This document shows positions 1 through 6,856 of a stretch of 7,216 nucleotides of DNA, one piece after another. The notes beneath the pieces were generated by a model, which was not told the DNA's origin, did no database searches, and saw only the letters and a program-made list of their open reading frames with translations. How positions within the stretch are numbered: position 1 is the stretch's first letter; each line of letters opens with the position of its first letter. The translations under genes and the position numbers were made by a program. This DNA is from an uncultured Desulfovibrio sp. Its GTDB lineage: Bacteria; Desulfobacterota; Desulfovibrionia; Desulfovibrionales; Desulfovibrionaceae. The stretch covers positions 1-7,216 of the forward strand of contig URTO01000097.1 in assembly GCA_900550745.1 (NCBI GenBank), written 5' to 3'.

Positions 1-3
1 GGT

Positions 4-24
4 GGGGTTTGGGGAGGGGAAGGG
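4..24 (+). other. G-quadruplex motif
   Basis: Four G-runs (4-7, 11-14, 16-19 and 22-24) are separated by loops of 3, 1 and 2 nt, which satisfies the usual G3+N1-7 quadruplex rule on the plus strand. The motif overlaps the left arm of the palindrome at 9-60, so quadruplex and hairpin would compete for the same bases. The motif is directly visible; folding in the cell is inference. Confidence 0.5.
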
Positions 25-60
25 AAACTTTCTTGAGAAAGTTTCCCTTCCCCTCCCCAA
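9..60 (-). terminator. Long perfect palindrome after purL, probable transcript 3' end
   Basis: Positions 9-33 and 36-60 are exact reverse complements (25 bp) around a central TG; allowing for a realistic loop, the RNA stem closes on TTGA (CAA-containing on the minus transcript). One arm is almost pure purine with G4, G4 and G3 runs. It begins 6 nt after the purL stop codon, where a terminator is expected. The minus-strand RNA then continues AAACCCCACC with no U-tract, so it is not a textbook rho-independent terminator. It may instead protect the 3' end, or be a copy of a dispersed palindromic repeat. The hairpin is certain; its role is inferred. Confidence 0.6.
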
Positions 61-66
61 CATCTT

Positions 67-3000
67 TTACCAATCCAGCGTCGCCTTGAAAGCATGGGCC
101 AGCGCTTCGACGGGGACGGAGAACAACGCGCTGTCGGCAGAGGCCACGGTAAGGCGGGCATCGGAAGTGACTTCGCCGATGAAGGACGCGGAGGCCCCGA
201 AGAGGGCTTCAAACTCGGCGGCCTTGTCGGGGGCCACGGCTACCAGCAGACGGCTGGCGGATTCGCTGTACAGGGTTTCCGTGAGGGTGAGCGCGCCGAT
301 GACCGGAACGCGGTTCAGGGCCAGATGCGCGCCAAGGCGTCCGCCGATGCACATTTCCGCCAGCGACACGGCAAGGCCGCCGTCGGAGAGGTCGTGGCAG
401 GCCGAGATGAGGCGGCTGTTGATGGCCTGATGGAGCTTCCGGTAGCTGGCGAGGGCGGACTTGGCATCCACGCGGGGCACCGTGTTGCAGGCAATGCCGA
501 GCTGGTCGGCGATTTCGCTGCCCGCCAGTTCGCGGGCCGTGCTGCCGATGATGTAGAGGCGGTCGCCCGGCTTCTTGAAGTCGGAGGTCACGGCCTTCTT
601 CACATCGTCCATGATGCCGAGGACGGAGAAGAGGACGGTCGGCGGAATGGAGATCTTCTTGCCGCCGCCGGTATAGTCGTTCTTCATGGAGTCCTTGCCG
701 GAAATGCAGGGCACGCCGTAGGCCACGCAAAGCTCGGAGAGGGCCTTGCAGGCGCGCACAAGCTGGGCGAGCTTGTATTCGCCGTCCGGGGTCTTTTCGG
801 ACTGCACCGGGTCGCACCAGCAGAAGTTGTCCACGCCGGCCATGCGGTCGGGGTCGGCGCCCACGGCCACGGCGTTGCGGATGCCCTCGTCCATCGCGTT
901 CGCCATCATCCAGTAGGCGTCGTAATCGCTGTATTTGGGGCAAATGCCGTGGCTGATGACCAAGCCGGCCTCGGATTCGAGGATGGGCCGGATGACGCCC
1001 GCATCGGACGGGCCGTCGCGCTTCACGCCGGTGAGGGGCTTCACCACGCTGCCGCCCTTCACTTCATGGTCGTACTGGCGGATCAGGTATTCCTTGCTGC
1101 AAATGTTCAGGCGGCCAAGCATGGCCTTGAGGAGTTCCGCCTGATCCACGCCGCCGTCTTCGATGCGGGCGTCGGGGTGCACGGGCGCTTCCCATACGGC
1201 GTTGAGCTGGTACTGCGGCACGCCGTCGTGCATGAATTCCATGTCGAGATGGGCCACAAGCTTGCCGTTGTAGGTCACATGGAAGACGCCATCGTCAGTG
1301 AATTCGCCGAGCGGGGTGGCTTCCACATCCATGCGCTTGGCAAGGGCAAGAAATTCGTCGAGCGCCGCCGGAGGCACAGCGAGGGTCATGCGCTCCTGCG
1401 CTTCGGAAAGCAGGATTTCCCACGGGCGCAGGCCGTCGTATTTGAGGGGCGCACGGGCCAGATCGATGCGGCAGCCGTTGGTGTCTTCCGCCATTTCGCC
1501 GATGGAGGAGGAGAGGCCGCCCGCGCCGTTGTCGGTAATGGCGTTGTACAGGCCGAGATCGCGGGCGCGCATGATGAAGTCGTACATCTTGCGCTGGGTG
1601 ATCGGGTCGCCGATCTGCACGGCGGTGGCGGGGGAACCTTCGTGCAGCTCTTCCGAAGAGAAGGTCGCGCCGTGGATGCCGTCCTTGCCGATGCGCCCGC
1701 CGGTCATGACGATGATGTCGCCTACCTGCGCCTTCTTTTCATAGCCCTTGCGCGGCTTGCCGTCCGTGGAGGACTTGCTGGCGGGCACTTCGGCGGGGAT
1801 CAGGCCGATGGTGCCGCAGTAGACCAGCGGCTTGCCGAGGTAACGCTCGTCGAACACGATGGAGCCGTTGACGGTGGGGATGCCGGACTTGTTGCCGCCG
1901 TGTTCCACGCCTTCGCGCACGCCTTCAAAGACGCGGCGGGGATGGAGCAGGCGGGGGGGCAAGGCTTCGTCATGGAAGGGGGACGCGAAGCAGAACACGT
2001 CGGTGTTGCAGATGAGCTCCGCGCCGAGGCCGGTGCCCATCGGGTCGCGGTTCACGCCCACGATGCCGGTCAGCGCCCCGCCGTAGGGATCGAGGGCCGA
2101 GGGGCTGTTGTGCGTTTCCACCTTGATGCAGGCGTCGTATTCGGGCGTAAAGGCGATGACGCCCGCGTTGTCCTTGAACACGGAACGGCAGAAGTCCTTG
2201 TCTCCGAGGCTCTCGCGGATCTGCTTGGTCGTGTTCATGATGCAGGTCTTGTAGAGGCTGTTGATCGTCTCGCTGGTTCCGGCGTCCTTGTCCGTATAGG
2301 AAATCTTGGACGCGAAAATCTTGTGCTTGCAGTGTTCCGACCACGTCTGGGCGAGCACTTCAAGCTCGGCGTCGGTGGGATCGGCGGGCAGGCCGAGCTC
2401 CTTGCGCTGCGCTGCGACTTCGGGGCTGGAGAACCAGTCCCTGATCTTGGTCATTTCCTCAAGGCTGAGGGCCAGCGTGTTTTTCTGGCTCACTTCCAAG
2501 AGCTGGGCGTCGTTCATGGAGGAGAGCGGGACGATGTTCACTTCATCGCAGGACGCGCCGGTCACGCGGGCGGCCTTGGGGGCGAAGCCGGGTTCGGCAT
2601 CCCACTGGGCGCGGCTCTTGATTTCAAATCGCTGGATGAGCTCGTTGGCGAGGAGGTCGCGGGCGATGCGGGTGGCCTGTTCTTCCGTCAGCGGGCCGTG
2701 GAGACGGTACTGGACGGATGTGTACACGGCGAGGCTGCTGCGGTCTTCGATGCCGAGCACGAGCGCGGCGGTGTCGCGGGCGGTGCGGCCTTCATTGTCC
2801 GTGACGCCGGGGCGGTAACCGACTTCAATGATCCACGACGTGCCTTCTTCGGGCAGGGGCAGGGGAGACAAGGATACGGCCTGCAACACCGGATCGTGCA
2901 GCACGCTTTTCGCCATGAGCGTATTCACCTGTTGCGCGTCGAGCCCCTCCAGCGTGAACACCTTGATCGTGCGCACGGACTTGACGGGGATGCCGAGGGC

Positions 3001-3081
3001 CTCACGGATGCTGGCCGCCGTTTTACGGCCGATCGTGTCGTCAAGGTGGGGGAAAAGGCCGGCTTCAATGCGGTAGAGCAT
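67..3081 (-). CDS. purL: FGAM synthase, PurS-PurL fusion
   Basis: Phosphoribosylformylglycinamidine synthase carries out the fourth step of de novo purine synthesis in the cytoplasm: FGAR + ATP + ammonia (from glutamine) to FGAM. It is 1004 residues long. Residues 1 to about 155 look like a PurS-type domain, with the PurL core following. Visible motifs are QTWSEHCKHK (245-254, catalytic-type His250), KVETHNSPSALDPYGGA (320-336, His324), HGGNKSGIPTVNG (394-406), GDPITQRKMYDF (491-502), CISGKDSMKNDY (792-803) and HDLSDGGLA (896-904). The protein ends at ...KATLDW. The roughly 250-300-residue C-terminal glutaminase domain of the 1.3-kb-residue-class enterobacterial enzyme is absent, so a separate PurQ elsewhere must supply ammonia. 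The start at 3081 is chosen because AGGAGA precedes this ATG by 5 nt; an 18-residue TTG-initiated extension is unsupported. It lies 57 nt downstream of the polyprenyl synthase and is probably cotranscribed. Identity is very secure. Confidence 0.97.
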   Translation of the reverse strand: MLYRIEAGLFPHLDDTIGRKTAASIREALGIPVKSVRTIKVFTLEGLDAQQVNTLMAKSVLHDPVLQAVSLSPLPLPEEGTSWIIEVGYRPGVTDNEGRTARDTAALVLGIEDRSSLAVYTSVQYRLHGPLTEEQATRIARDLLANELIQRFEIKSRAQWDAEPGFAPKAARVTGASCDEVNIVPLSSMNDAQLLEVSQKNTLALSLEEMTKIRDWFSSPEVAAQRKELGLPADPTDAELEVLAQTWSEHCKHKIFASKISYTDKDAGTSETINSLYKTCIMNTTKQIRESLGDKDFCRSVFKDNAGVIAFTPEYDACIKVETHNSPSALDPYGGALTGIVGVNRDPMGTGLGAELICNTDVFCFASPFHDEALPPRLLHPRRVFEGVREGVEHGGNKSGIPTVNGSIVFDERYLGKPLVYCGTIGLIPAEVPASKSSTDGKPRKGYEKKAQVGDIIVMTGGRIGKDGIHGATFSSEELHEGSPATAVQIGDPITQRKMYDFIMRARDLGLYNAITDNGAGGLSSSIGEMAEDTNGCRIDLARAPLKYDGLRPWEILLSEAQERMTLAVPPAALDEFLALAKRMDVEATPLGEFTDDGVFHVTYNGKLVAHLDMEFMHDGVPQYQLNAVWEAPVHPDARIEDGGVDQAELLKAMLGRLNICSKEYLIRQYDHEVKGGSVVKPLTGVKRDGPSDAGVIRPILESEAGLVISHGICPKYSDYDAYWMMANAMDEGIRNAVAVGADPDRMAGVDNFCWCDPVQSEKTPDGEYKLAQLVRACKALSELCVAYGVPCISGKDSMKNDYTGGGKKISIPPTVLFSVLGIMDDVKKAVTSDFKKPGDRLYIIGSTARELAGSEIADQLGIACNTVPRVDAKSALASYRKLHQAINSRLISACHDLSDGGLAVSLAEMCIGGRLGAHLALNRVPVIGALTLTETLYSESASRLLVAVAPDKAAEFEALFGASASFIGEVTSDARLTVASADSALFSVPVEALAHAFKATLDW

Positions 3082-3086
3082 GTCTG

Positions 3087-3092
3087 TCTCCT
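3087..3092 (-). promoter_or_regulatory. Shine-Dalgarno of purL
   Basis: The minus strand reads AGGAGA followed by CAGAC and ATG, a near-ideal ribosome binding site. It decides the purL start at 3081 against the longer frame that could begin at a TTG near 3135. Confidence 0.8.
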
Positions 3093-3138
3093 GAAAAGGC
3101 TGTTTGAGTGACCGTGGAAAAGGTTGCGTGGACAAAAA

Positions 3139-4116
3139 TCAGGCGTCGCGGTTGCGGACGTAGCCGATAAAGCTCGTGAGGATTTCCCCGTACGGTGAGG
3201 CAGGGAGCCCGGCGGTGAGGGCGTCGAGGTTTTCCTGCGCCTTATGCAGATAGGAATCGGCAATGCCGCGTGTCTTGTCGTCAAAGCCTTGGGCGCGGAC
3301 GGCATCAATGACGCGCCGGACGTCTTCGTCGGTAAAGGACTGTTCCGCGAAACGGGCGAAAAAGGCGTCACGCTCGGCCGGGGCCAGCGAGTCGGCATAA
3401 AAGAAGATGGGCGGCGTCAGTTTGCCTTCGCGGACATCCCCGCCTTCGGGTTTCCCGGTCAGGCTGGAAGGGGCGAAATCAAGCGCGTCGTCGACGATCT
3501 GGAAGGCCATGCCCAGATTAAACCCATAGTCGGTCGCCCCGGCAATCTGTTCCGGGGTGCCGTTGGCCCTGATCGCGCCGATGCTGCAGGCGGTCCGGAT
3601 CATCCACGCCGTCTTGCCGGCAATGATCTGATTGTAAACCAGCAGATTGGGAGCCATCTTCCCTTGGTTGACGATTTCGAGGATTTCGCCGTTGGCGGTC
3701 TGGGCGATGGCGTCGGACGTGGCGGCGGTCAGCCTCGGATCACCGAACCCGGCCACGATCTGGTTTCCCTTTGCGAGCAGCGCGTCCCCGGCGAGAATGG
3801 TCTCGGTGACGCCGAAGACCTTGTGCGTGGCCGTGCTGCCCCGACGCATTTCCGCGTTGTCCATAACGTCGTCATGGAGCAGGGTCGCCACATGGAACAT
3901 CTCCATTGCCGCGGCGAGGGAATAGATGTCGTTGTCGGCATAGCCGAGCAGACGGGCCACGAGTACGGTCAGCAAGGGCCGCAGCCGTTTCCCTCCGTTC
4001 CCCATCGCGTATTGGGCGATGGGCATGATGGAGGCGGGGAGTTCGGCGGCAGCCTCGGCCAACGCCGCATTGATGCTGGGTTGTTCCTGTTCGATAAAGG
4101 TGCGGAGTGTGATCAT
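3139..4116 (-). CDS. ispB: Trans-polyprenyl diphosphate synthase (quinone side chain)
   Basis: A class I prenyl-elongating synthase that condenses isopentenyl diphosphate onto an allylic primer; in bacteria of this type the long all-trans product normally becomes the menaquinone tail. It is 325 residues, the usual length. It shows GGKRLRP (41-47), the first Asp-rich motif DDVMD (82-86) followed by RRG (91-93), GKTA (167-170), the second Asp-rich motif DDALD (209-213), and GKLTPP (231-236). The residues before the first Asp motif (ATLLH, 77-81) are small or flexible at the chain-length position, as in long-chain IspB-like enzymes rather than farnesyl synthases. The exact chain length (six to eight units) cannot be read from the sequence, so the symbol ispB is by similarity. 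The ATG at 4116 has no good Shine-Dalgarno; no better in-frame start exists before residue 31. It is the first gene of a probable operon with purL. Confidence 0.93.
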   Translation of the reverse strand: MITLRTFIEQEQPSINAALAEAAAELPASIMPIAQYAMGNGGKRLRPLLTVLVARLLGYADNDIYSLAAAMEMFHVATLLHDDVMDNAEMRRGSTATHKVFGVTETILAGDALLAKGNQIVAGFGDPRLTAATSDAIAQTANGEILEIVNQGKMAPNLLVYNQIIAGKTAWMIRTACSIGAIRANGTPEQIAGATDYGFNLGMAFQIVDDALDFAPSSLTGKPEGGDVREGKLTPPIFFYADSLAPAERDAFFARFAEQSFTDEDVRRVIDAVRAQGFDDKTRGIADSYLHKAQENLDALTAGLPASPYGEILTSFIGYVRNRDA

Positions 4117-4172
4117 GGGCAGATGAGGATAGGGTTAGCGGCTGAGGGTACGGCCCCGCCGCGAATCCGTTC

Positions 4173-4201
4173 TACATAGCTGTTAGCCGGTTGATGTGCA
4201 A
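4173..4201 (-). promoter_or_regulatory. Candidate promoter of ispB-purL
   Basis: On the minus strand a TTGCAC box (4201-4196) is separated by exactly 17 nt from TATGTA (4178-4173), which would give a leader of roughly 50 nt before the ATG at 4116. The spacing is ideal but the -10 matches consensus poorly (3 of 6). No other better candidate was seen upstream of this gene. Confidence 0.35.
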
Positions 4202-4206
4202 GTAGC

Positions 4207-4235
4207 TTTACATCTTCCACGGCTTTTCCTACAAG
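4207..4235 (+). promoter_or_regulatory. Candidate promoter of the DUF2065 gene
   Basis: TTTACA (4207-4212, 5 of 6 to the -35 consensus) and TACAAG (4230-4235, 4 of 6 to the -10 consensus) are spaced by 17 nt, giving a leader of about 30 nt to the ATG at 4274. It sits back to back with the minus-strand candidate, with only 5 nt between the two -35 boxes. Confidence 0.45.
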
Positions 4236-4273
4236 GGAACTTCGTTTCGTCCACCTCTTGCAGCGAGGAGCGC

Positions 4274-4471
4274 ATGGAGTTCAACAGCAAGCTTTTTTTC
4301 AGTGCACTTGGGCTGGCCTTCATTCTGGAAGCCCTTCCTTATACACTCTTTCCCGAACGAATGCGGCAGGTTCTGCAAACCCTTGGCGAGGAGGGGGCTT
4401 CCGGCCTGCGCCGGATGGGGCTCTTTTCCCTTGTGGTGGGCCTCATCGTACTTTGGCTTACGCTTGGATAA
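4274..4471 (+). CDS. DUF2065 (YjeT-like) small membrane protein
   Basis: A 65-residue protein with a hydrophobic helix at about 7-24, a short charged middle containing FPERMRQVLQ (26-35) and GLRRMG (44-49), and a second hydrophobic helix at about 49-64. Length, the LEALPY...FPE pattern after helix 1 and the LRRMG...GL pattern before helix 2 match the DUF2065 family, of which E. coli YjeT (65 aa) is a member. The family has no established biochemical function; it is presumably an inner-membrane protein with both helices in the bilayer. The ATG at 4274 follows GAGGAG (4265-4270) by 3 nt, slightly tight; a GTG-initiated extension to 4196 would run through the candidate promoter and is rejected. 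It is divergent from the polyprenyl synthase and convergent with the antiporter gene, so probably monocistronic. Confidence 0.85.
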   Translation: MEFNSKLFFSALGLAFILEALPYTLFPERMRQVLQTLGEEGASGLRRMGLFSLVVGLIVLWLTLG

Positions 4472-4628
4472 AAGCCTTTCAGCCTCCGACACTCCGGCTC
4501 ATGTTCGGATGAGAGCCTATGAGAAGCCCCGCCCCTGCCCCCACTTGGGTGGCCCCTTGTGGATTCTCCGCATTGTTCCGACAAGCCGGAGGCGCGGCCT
4601 GAGCCGGATACATTTCCCTTGGAACGGA

Positions 4629-4662
4629 AAAGCCCCTGAAGGCGGATGCATTCAGGGGCTTT
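4629..4662. terminator. Bidirectional rho-independent terminator
   Basis: A perfect 12-bp stem, AAAGCCCCTGAA (4629-4640) with TTCAGGGGCTTT (4651-4662), closes a 10-nt loop. The minus-strand RNA continues into CUUUUCCG and the plus-strand RNA into CUUUCGUU, so both directions have a short U-tract. It lies 20 nt beyond the antiporter stop codon (minus) and about 160 nt beyond the DUF2065 stop (plus), between convergent genes. Confidence 0.85.
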
Positions 4663-4681
4663 CGTTACGCTTGGGCCGCTC

Positions 4682-6097
4682 TTACATGAAGAACAGGTAG
4701 GTGATGAGGGCGAAGCAGGGGAACAGGATCCCCACGGACCACAGCATGTAACCGAAGAAGCTGGGCATCTTCACGCCCTGATCTTCGGCGATGGAACGAA
4801 CCATGAAGTTCGGGGCGTTCCCGATGTAGGTCACGGCGCCCATGAACACGGCACCGGCGGAGATGGCGGAAAGGGTCTCGGTCCAGTCGGCCATCAGATG
4901 CGCGGCGTCGCCGCCGGCGGTGTTGAAGAACACCAGATAGGTCGGGGCGTTGTCGAGGAACGAGGAGAGGAGGCCGGTCAGCCAGAAGAACATGGCGTTC
5001 ACGGGCTGGCCTTCGTGGAAGACCATGTTGATGACCCCGGCGAGGGCGCCGTCGGTACCGGCGCGCAGAATGGCGATGGCCGGGATCATGCTGATGAAGA
5101 TGCCGATGAACAGCTTGGCGACTTCAAGGATGGGCTCCCACGTAAAGTTGTTCAGCTTGCGGCATTCCTTCGTGGTAAGGGCAAGGGAAGCGCCGGCGAG
5201 GGCAAGCAGGATGACGTCGCGGGCGGCGTTCTGCAGCTCAATGTGCGTGCCGTAGACTTCAAAGCTGGATTCGGGCTTCCAAATGCCGGACATGAGCACC
5301 GAGATGACAACGCCGGCCAGAAGCAGGAGGTTGACCTTACCGTCAAGGCCGAGTTTTTCATTGGACTGGGTGGCAGGCTTCGGCTTGCCTTCCTTGCTGA
5401 ACAGAACCGTATCCAGAAGGAAGAAGATGCCGAGCAGGATCAAGGAAAGCAGCGCGGTCTTGCAGAACAGATGCACGGTCGTCCAGAAGAAGGACACGCC
5501 CTTGAGGAAGCCGAGGAACAGCGGCGGGTCGCCGAGGGGGGTCAGGGAGCCGCCGATGTTGGCGACAAGGAAAATGAAGAAGATGACGATGTGCATGCGG
5601 TACTTGCGGTGCTCATTGGCCCGGAGCAGGGGGCGGATGAGCAGCATGGCCGCACCGGTGGTTCCCATCCAGCTGGCGAGGATGGTTCCGAGGGCGAGCA
5701 GGCCGACGTTCACCGCAGGCGTGCCCACGAGCTGACCTTTGAGGCGGACACCACCCGCGATGGTGAACAGTGCGAACAGCAGGATGATGAACGGTACGTA
5801 TTCCATGAAGAGGACATGGACGAACTGATAGACAGCCAGTTGGAGTCCGAAGACCATGGCGCAGGGCACGAGGAAGGCGAGGCCCCAGAAGACAGCCACC
5901 TTGCCGAAATGGTGATGCCAGAAATGCGGCACGGCGAGAGGGCCGATGGCGATGGACAGCAACATGCAGACAAAGGGAACCACCCAAAGGATGGACAATT
6001 CCGCTCCGTTGAGGTCGTGACCGCCGGAAGCCTGGGCAGACAGGGGTACCAGCGCCGTCAGCGCCAGTGCCATAAACATGGCAAACAGTCGTTTCAT
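4682..6097 (-). CDS. Na+/H+ antiporter-like transporter (CitMHS_2/NhaD-like)
   Basis: A 471-residue polytopic inner-membrane protein of the ion transporter superfamily. It starts with a signal-like segment (KR at 2-3, hydrophobic 4-20, AQA-S at 21-24) and then has about 11-12 hydrophobic segments. The two internal repeats show the expected re-entrant signatures: SWMGTTGAAMLLIRP (142-156) with NIGGSLTPLGDPPLFLGF (180-197), and SSFLDNAPTYLVFFN (378-392) with TYIGNAPNFMVRS (423-435). PHFWHHHFGKVA (57-68) is typical of the CitMHS_2 subgroup, usually annotated as sodium:proton antiporter or putative citrate transporter. The real substrate, Na+/H+ or a carboxylate, cannot be decided here. The ATG at 6097 is preceded by AAGGAG with a longish 10-nt spacer; the KR-containing leader supports this start. 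The unknown 188-aa gene lies 120 nt upstream on the same strand. Confidence 0.87.
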   Translation of the reverse strand: MKRLFAMFMALALTALVPLSAQASGGHDLNGAELSILWVVPFVCMLLSIAIGPLAVPHFWHHHFGKVAVFWGLAFLVPCAMVFGLQLAVYQFVHVLFMEYVPFIILLFALFTIAGGVRLKGQLVGTPAVNVGLLALGTILASWMGTTGAAMLLIRPLLRANEHRKYRMHIVIFFIFLVANIGGSLTPLGDPPLFLGFLKGVSFFWTTVHLFCKTALLSLILLGIFFLLDTVLFSKEGKPKPATQSNEKLGLDGKVNLLLLAGVVISVLMSGIWKPESSFEVYGTHIELQNAARDVILLALAGASLALTTKECRKLNNFTWEPILEVAKLFIGIFISMIPAIAILRAGTDGALAGVINMVFHEGQPVNAMFFWLTGLLSSFLDNAPTYLVFFNTAGGDAAHLMADWTETLSAISAGAVFMGAVTYIGNAPNFMVRSIAEDQGVKMPSFFGYMLWSVGILFPCFALITYLFFM

Positions 6098-6107
6098 CTC
6101 AGGTCAG

Positions 6108-6113
6108 CTCCTT
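6108..6113 (-). promoter_or_regulatory. Shine-Dalgarno of the antiporter gene
   Basis: AAGGAG on the minus strand lies 10 nt before the ATG at 6097. This is a strong box with wider than usual spacing, but no other start fits better, and moving the start downstream to Met7 would remove the basic end of the signal-like segment. Confidence 0.6.
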
Positions 6114-6217
6114 GGGAAAACTTTTTTTATCAGATGTCCCTTTAGTATGAAAATGCAAGAAGATCAAGACGCACACCTACAAAGGGCTTCTTGTCTCCAT
6201 AGAAAAGGATTTATTTT

Positions 6218-6784
6218 TTACGCGTTGGAGAGCTTGTCTTCTTTTTCCCGTAAGTCCGTAAAGGCGGCGGAAAGGCCTCCCCTTCCCCGTGACGCATAGG
6301 CATTTTGAAAAACTTCCGCGGCTTCATGGAGCTCCTCGGCACTGCCGAAGCCATAGCTCGCCGTTGGTTCTGCCGTGTCCGCGGCGTAGAGGTCAAGGCG
6401 ATGCATCTGCCAGTCGCTATATCCGTGAAGGCGTTTGATGTCGACAATCATCCCGGCGGAACCGTTGATGATCCATGAACCTTGCCGTTCGTCGATGAGC
6501 AGATAGCCCGCGCCGGTGTCCCACCATGTGGGATGCATGCCGAGCTTGTGGATGAGGCGGCGCGTTTTCCAGTAGGGGAGGGTACGGCTGACGAGGTTGA
6601 GCCCGCGGAAGAAAAAGAAGATGGCGATGACGGGGGTAATGCCGATGGCGACGAGGCCGGGCAATGGCGACCAGAGGTAAAGATGCCACGCTCCCACGGC
6701 AAAGAGGGTTGCCAAGCTCCAGCGGAAGAGCCCGCGAAGCAGGGGAAGGGGGCCAAGGACAGTATGGATCGCAACTGGCGGCAT
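6218..6784 (-). CDS. Unknown protein with two N-terminal membrane helices
   Basis: I do not recognise this 188-residue protein. Residues 19-38 and 41-60 form two hydrophobic helices with a very short turn (WSPLPG), including the run FFFF (56-59). Basic residues follow (RTLPYWKTRRLIHK, 67-80), suggesting that the C-terminal part is cytoplasmic. Residues 93-135 (GYLLIDERQGSWII...MIVDIKRLHGYSDW...) look like alternating short beta strands and could form a small PH-like or DUF4755-like domain, but this is a guess. The tail (147-187) is probably helical and charged. The ATG at 6784 follows CGGAG by about 5 nt, and an in-frame TAG lies shortly upstream, fixing the start. Codon composition is GC-rich like its neighbours. 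It may be cotranscribed with the antiporter, since no terminator is evident in the 120-nt gap; a functional link is speculative. Confidence 0.75.
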   Translation of the reverse strand: MPPVAIHTVLGPLPLLRGLFRWSLATLFAVGAWHLYLWSPLPGLVAIGITPVIAIFFFFRGLNLVSRTLPYWKTRRLIHKLGMHPTWWDTGAGYLLIDERQGSWIINGSAGMIVDIKRLHGYSDWQMHRLDLYAADTAEPTASYGFGSAEELHEAAEVFQNAYASRGRGGLSAAFTDLREKEDKLSNA

Positions 6785-6826
6785 GACGGCTCCGGAAAAC
6801 GCCGCTGGACGTTTCGGCTAGACGGG

Positions 6827-6855
6827 ATAATAGAGGTATATGCACCTATATCTAA
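6827..6855 (-). promoter_or_regulatory. Weak candidate promoter of the 188-aa gene
   Basis: TATTAT on the minus strand (6832-6827, 5 of 6 to the -10 consensus) would place the start of transcription about 36 nt before the ATG. The hexamer 17 nt upstream, TTAGAT, is a poor -35. Between them lies AGGT-N6-ACCT (6834-6847), a short inverted repeat in the spacer, where a repressor could bind. Confidence 0.3.
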
Positions 6856-6856
6856 C

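Noticed and set aside
94..3111. A 1005-codon open frame on the plus strand opposite purL
   Set aside because: It is antisense to an unmistakable PurL, is rich in Gly, His, Val and Ala from reading GC-biased codons backwards, and shows no domain or membrane pattern of its own.
3082..3135. An 18-residue N-terminal extension of PurL from a TTG
   Set aside because: It lacks a ribosome site and would bypass the near-perfect AGGAGA before the ATG at 3081.
3244..4179. A 311-codon plus-strand frame opposite the polyprenyl synthase
   Set aside because: It mirrors the codon bias of the real minus-strand gene, which keeps both Asp-rich motifs intact.
4472..4628. Possible small genes or a second terminator in the gap after the DUF2065 gene
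   Set aside because: Only short imperfect stems (for example GGCTCAT with ATGAGAGCC near 4496) are present, and the short frames have no ribosome site or recognisable product.
4646..6145. A 499-codon plus-strand frame opposite the antiporter, very rich in Glu, Asp, Gln and His
   Set aside because: The composition is what hydrophobic minus-strand codons give when read antisense; the minus-strand frame has full transporter motifs.
6098..6217. A promoter for the antiporter gene in the 120-nt gap
   Set aside because: Several -10-like hexamers occur (TACTAA, GATAAA) but none has a -35 partner at 16-18 nt, and a sigma-54 type pair was not found either.
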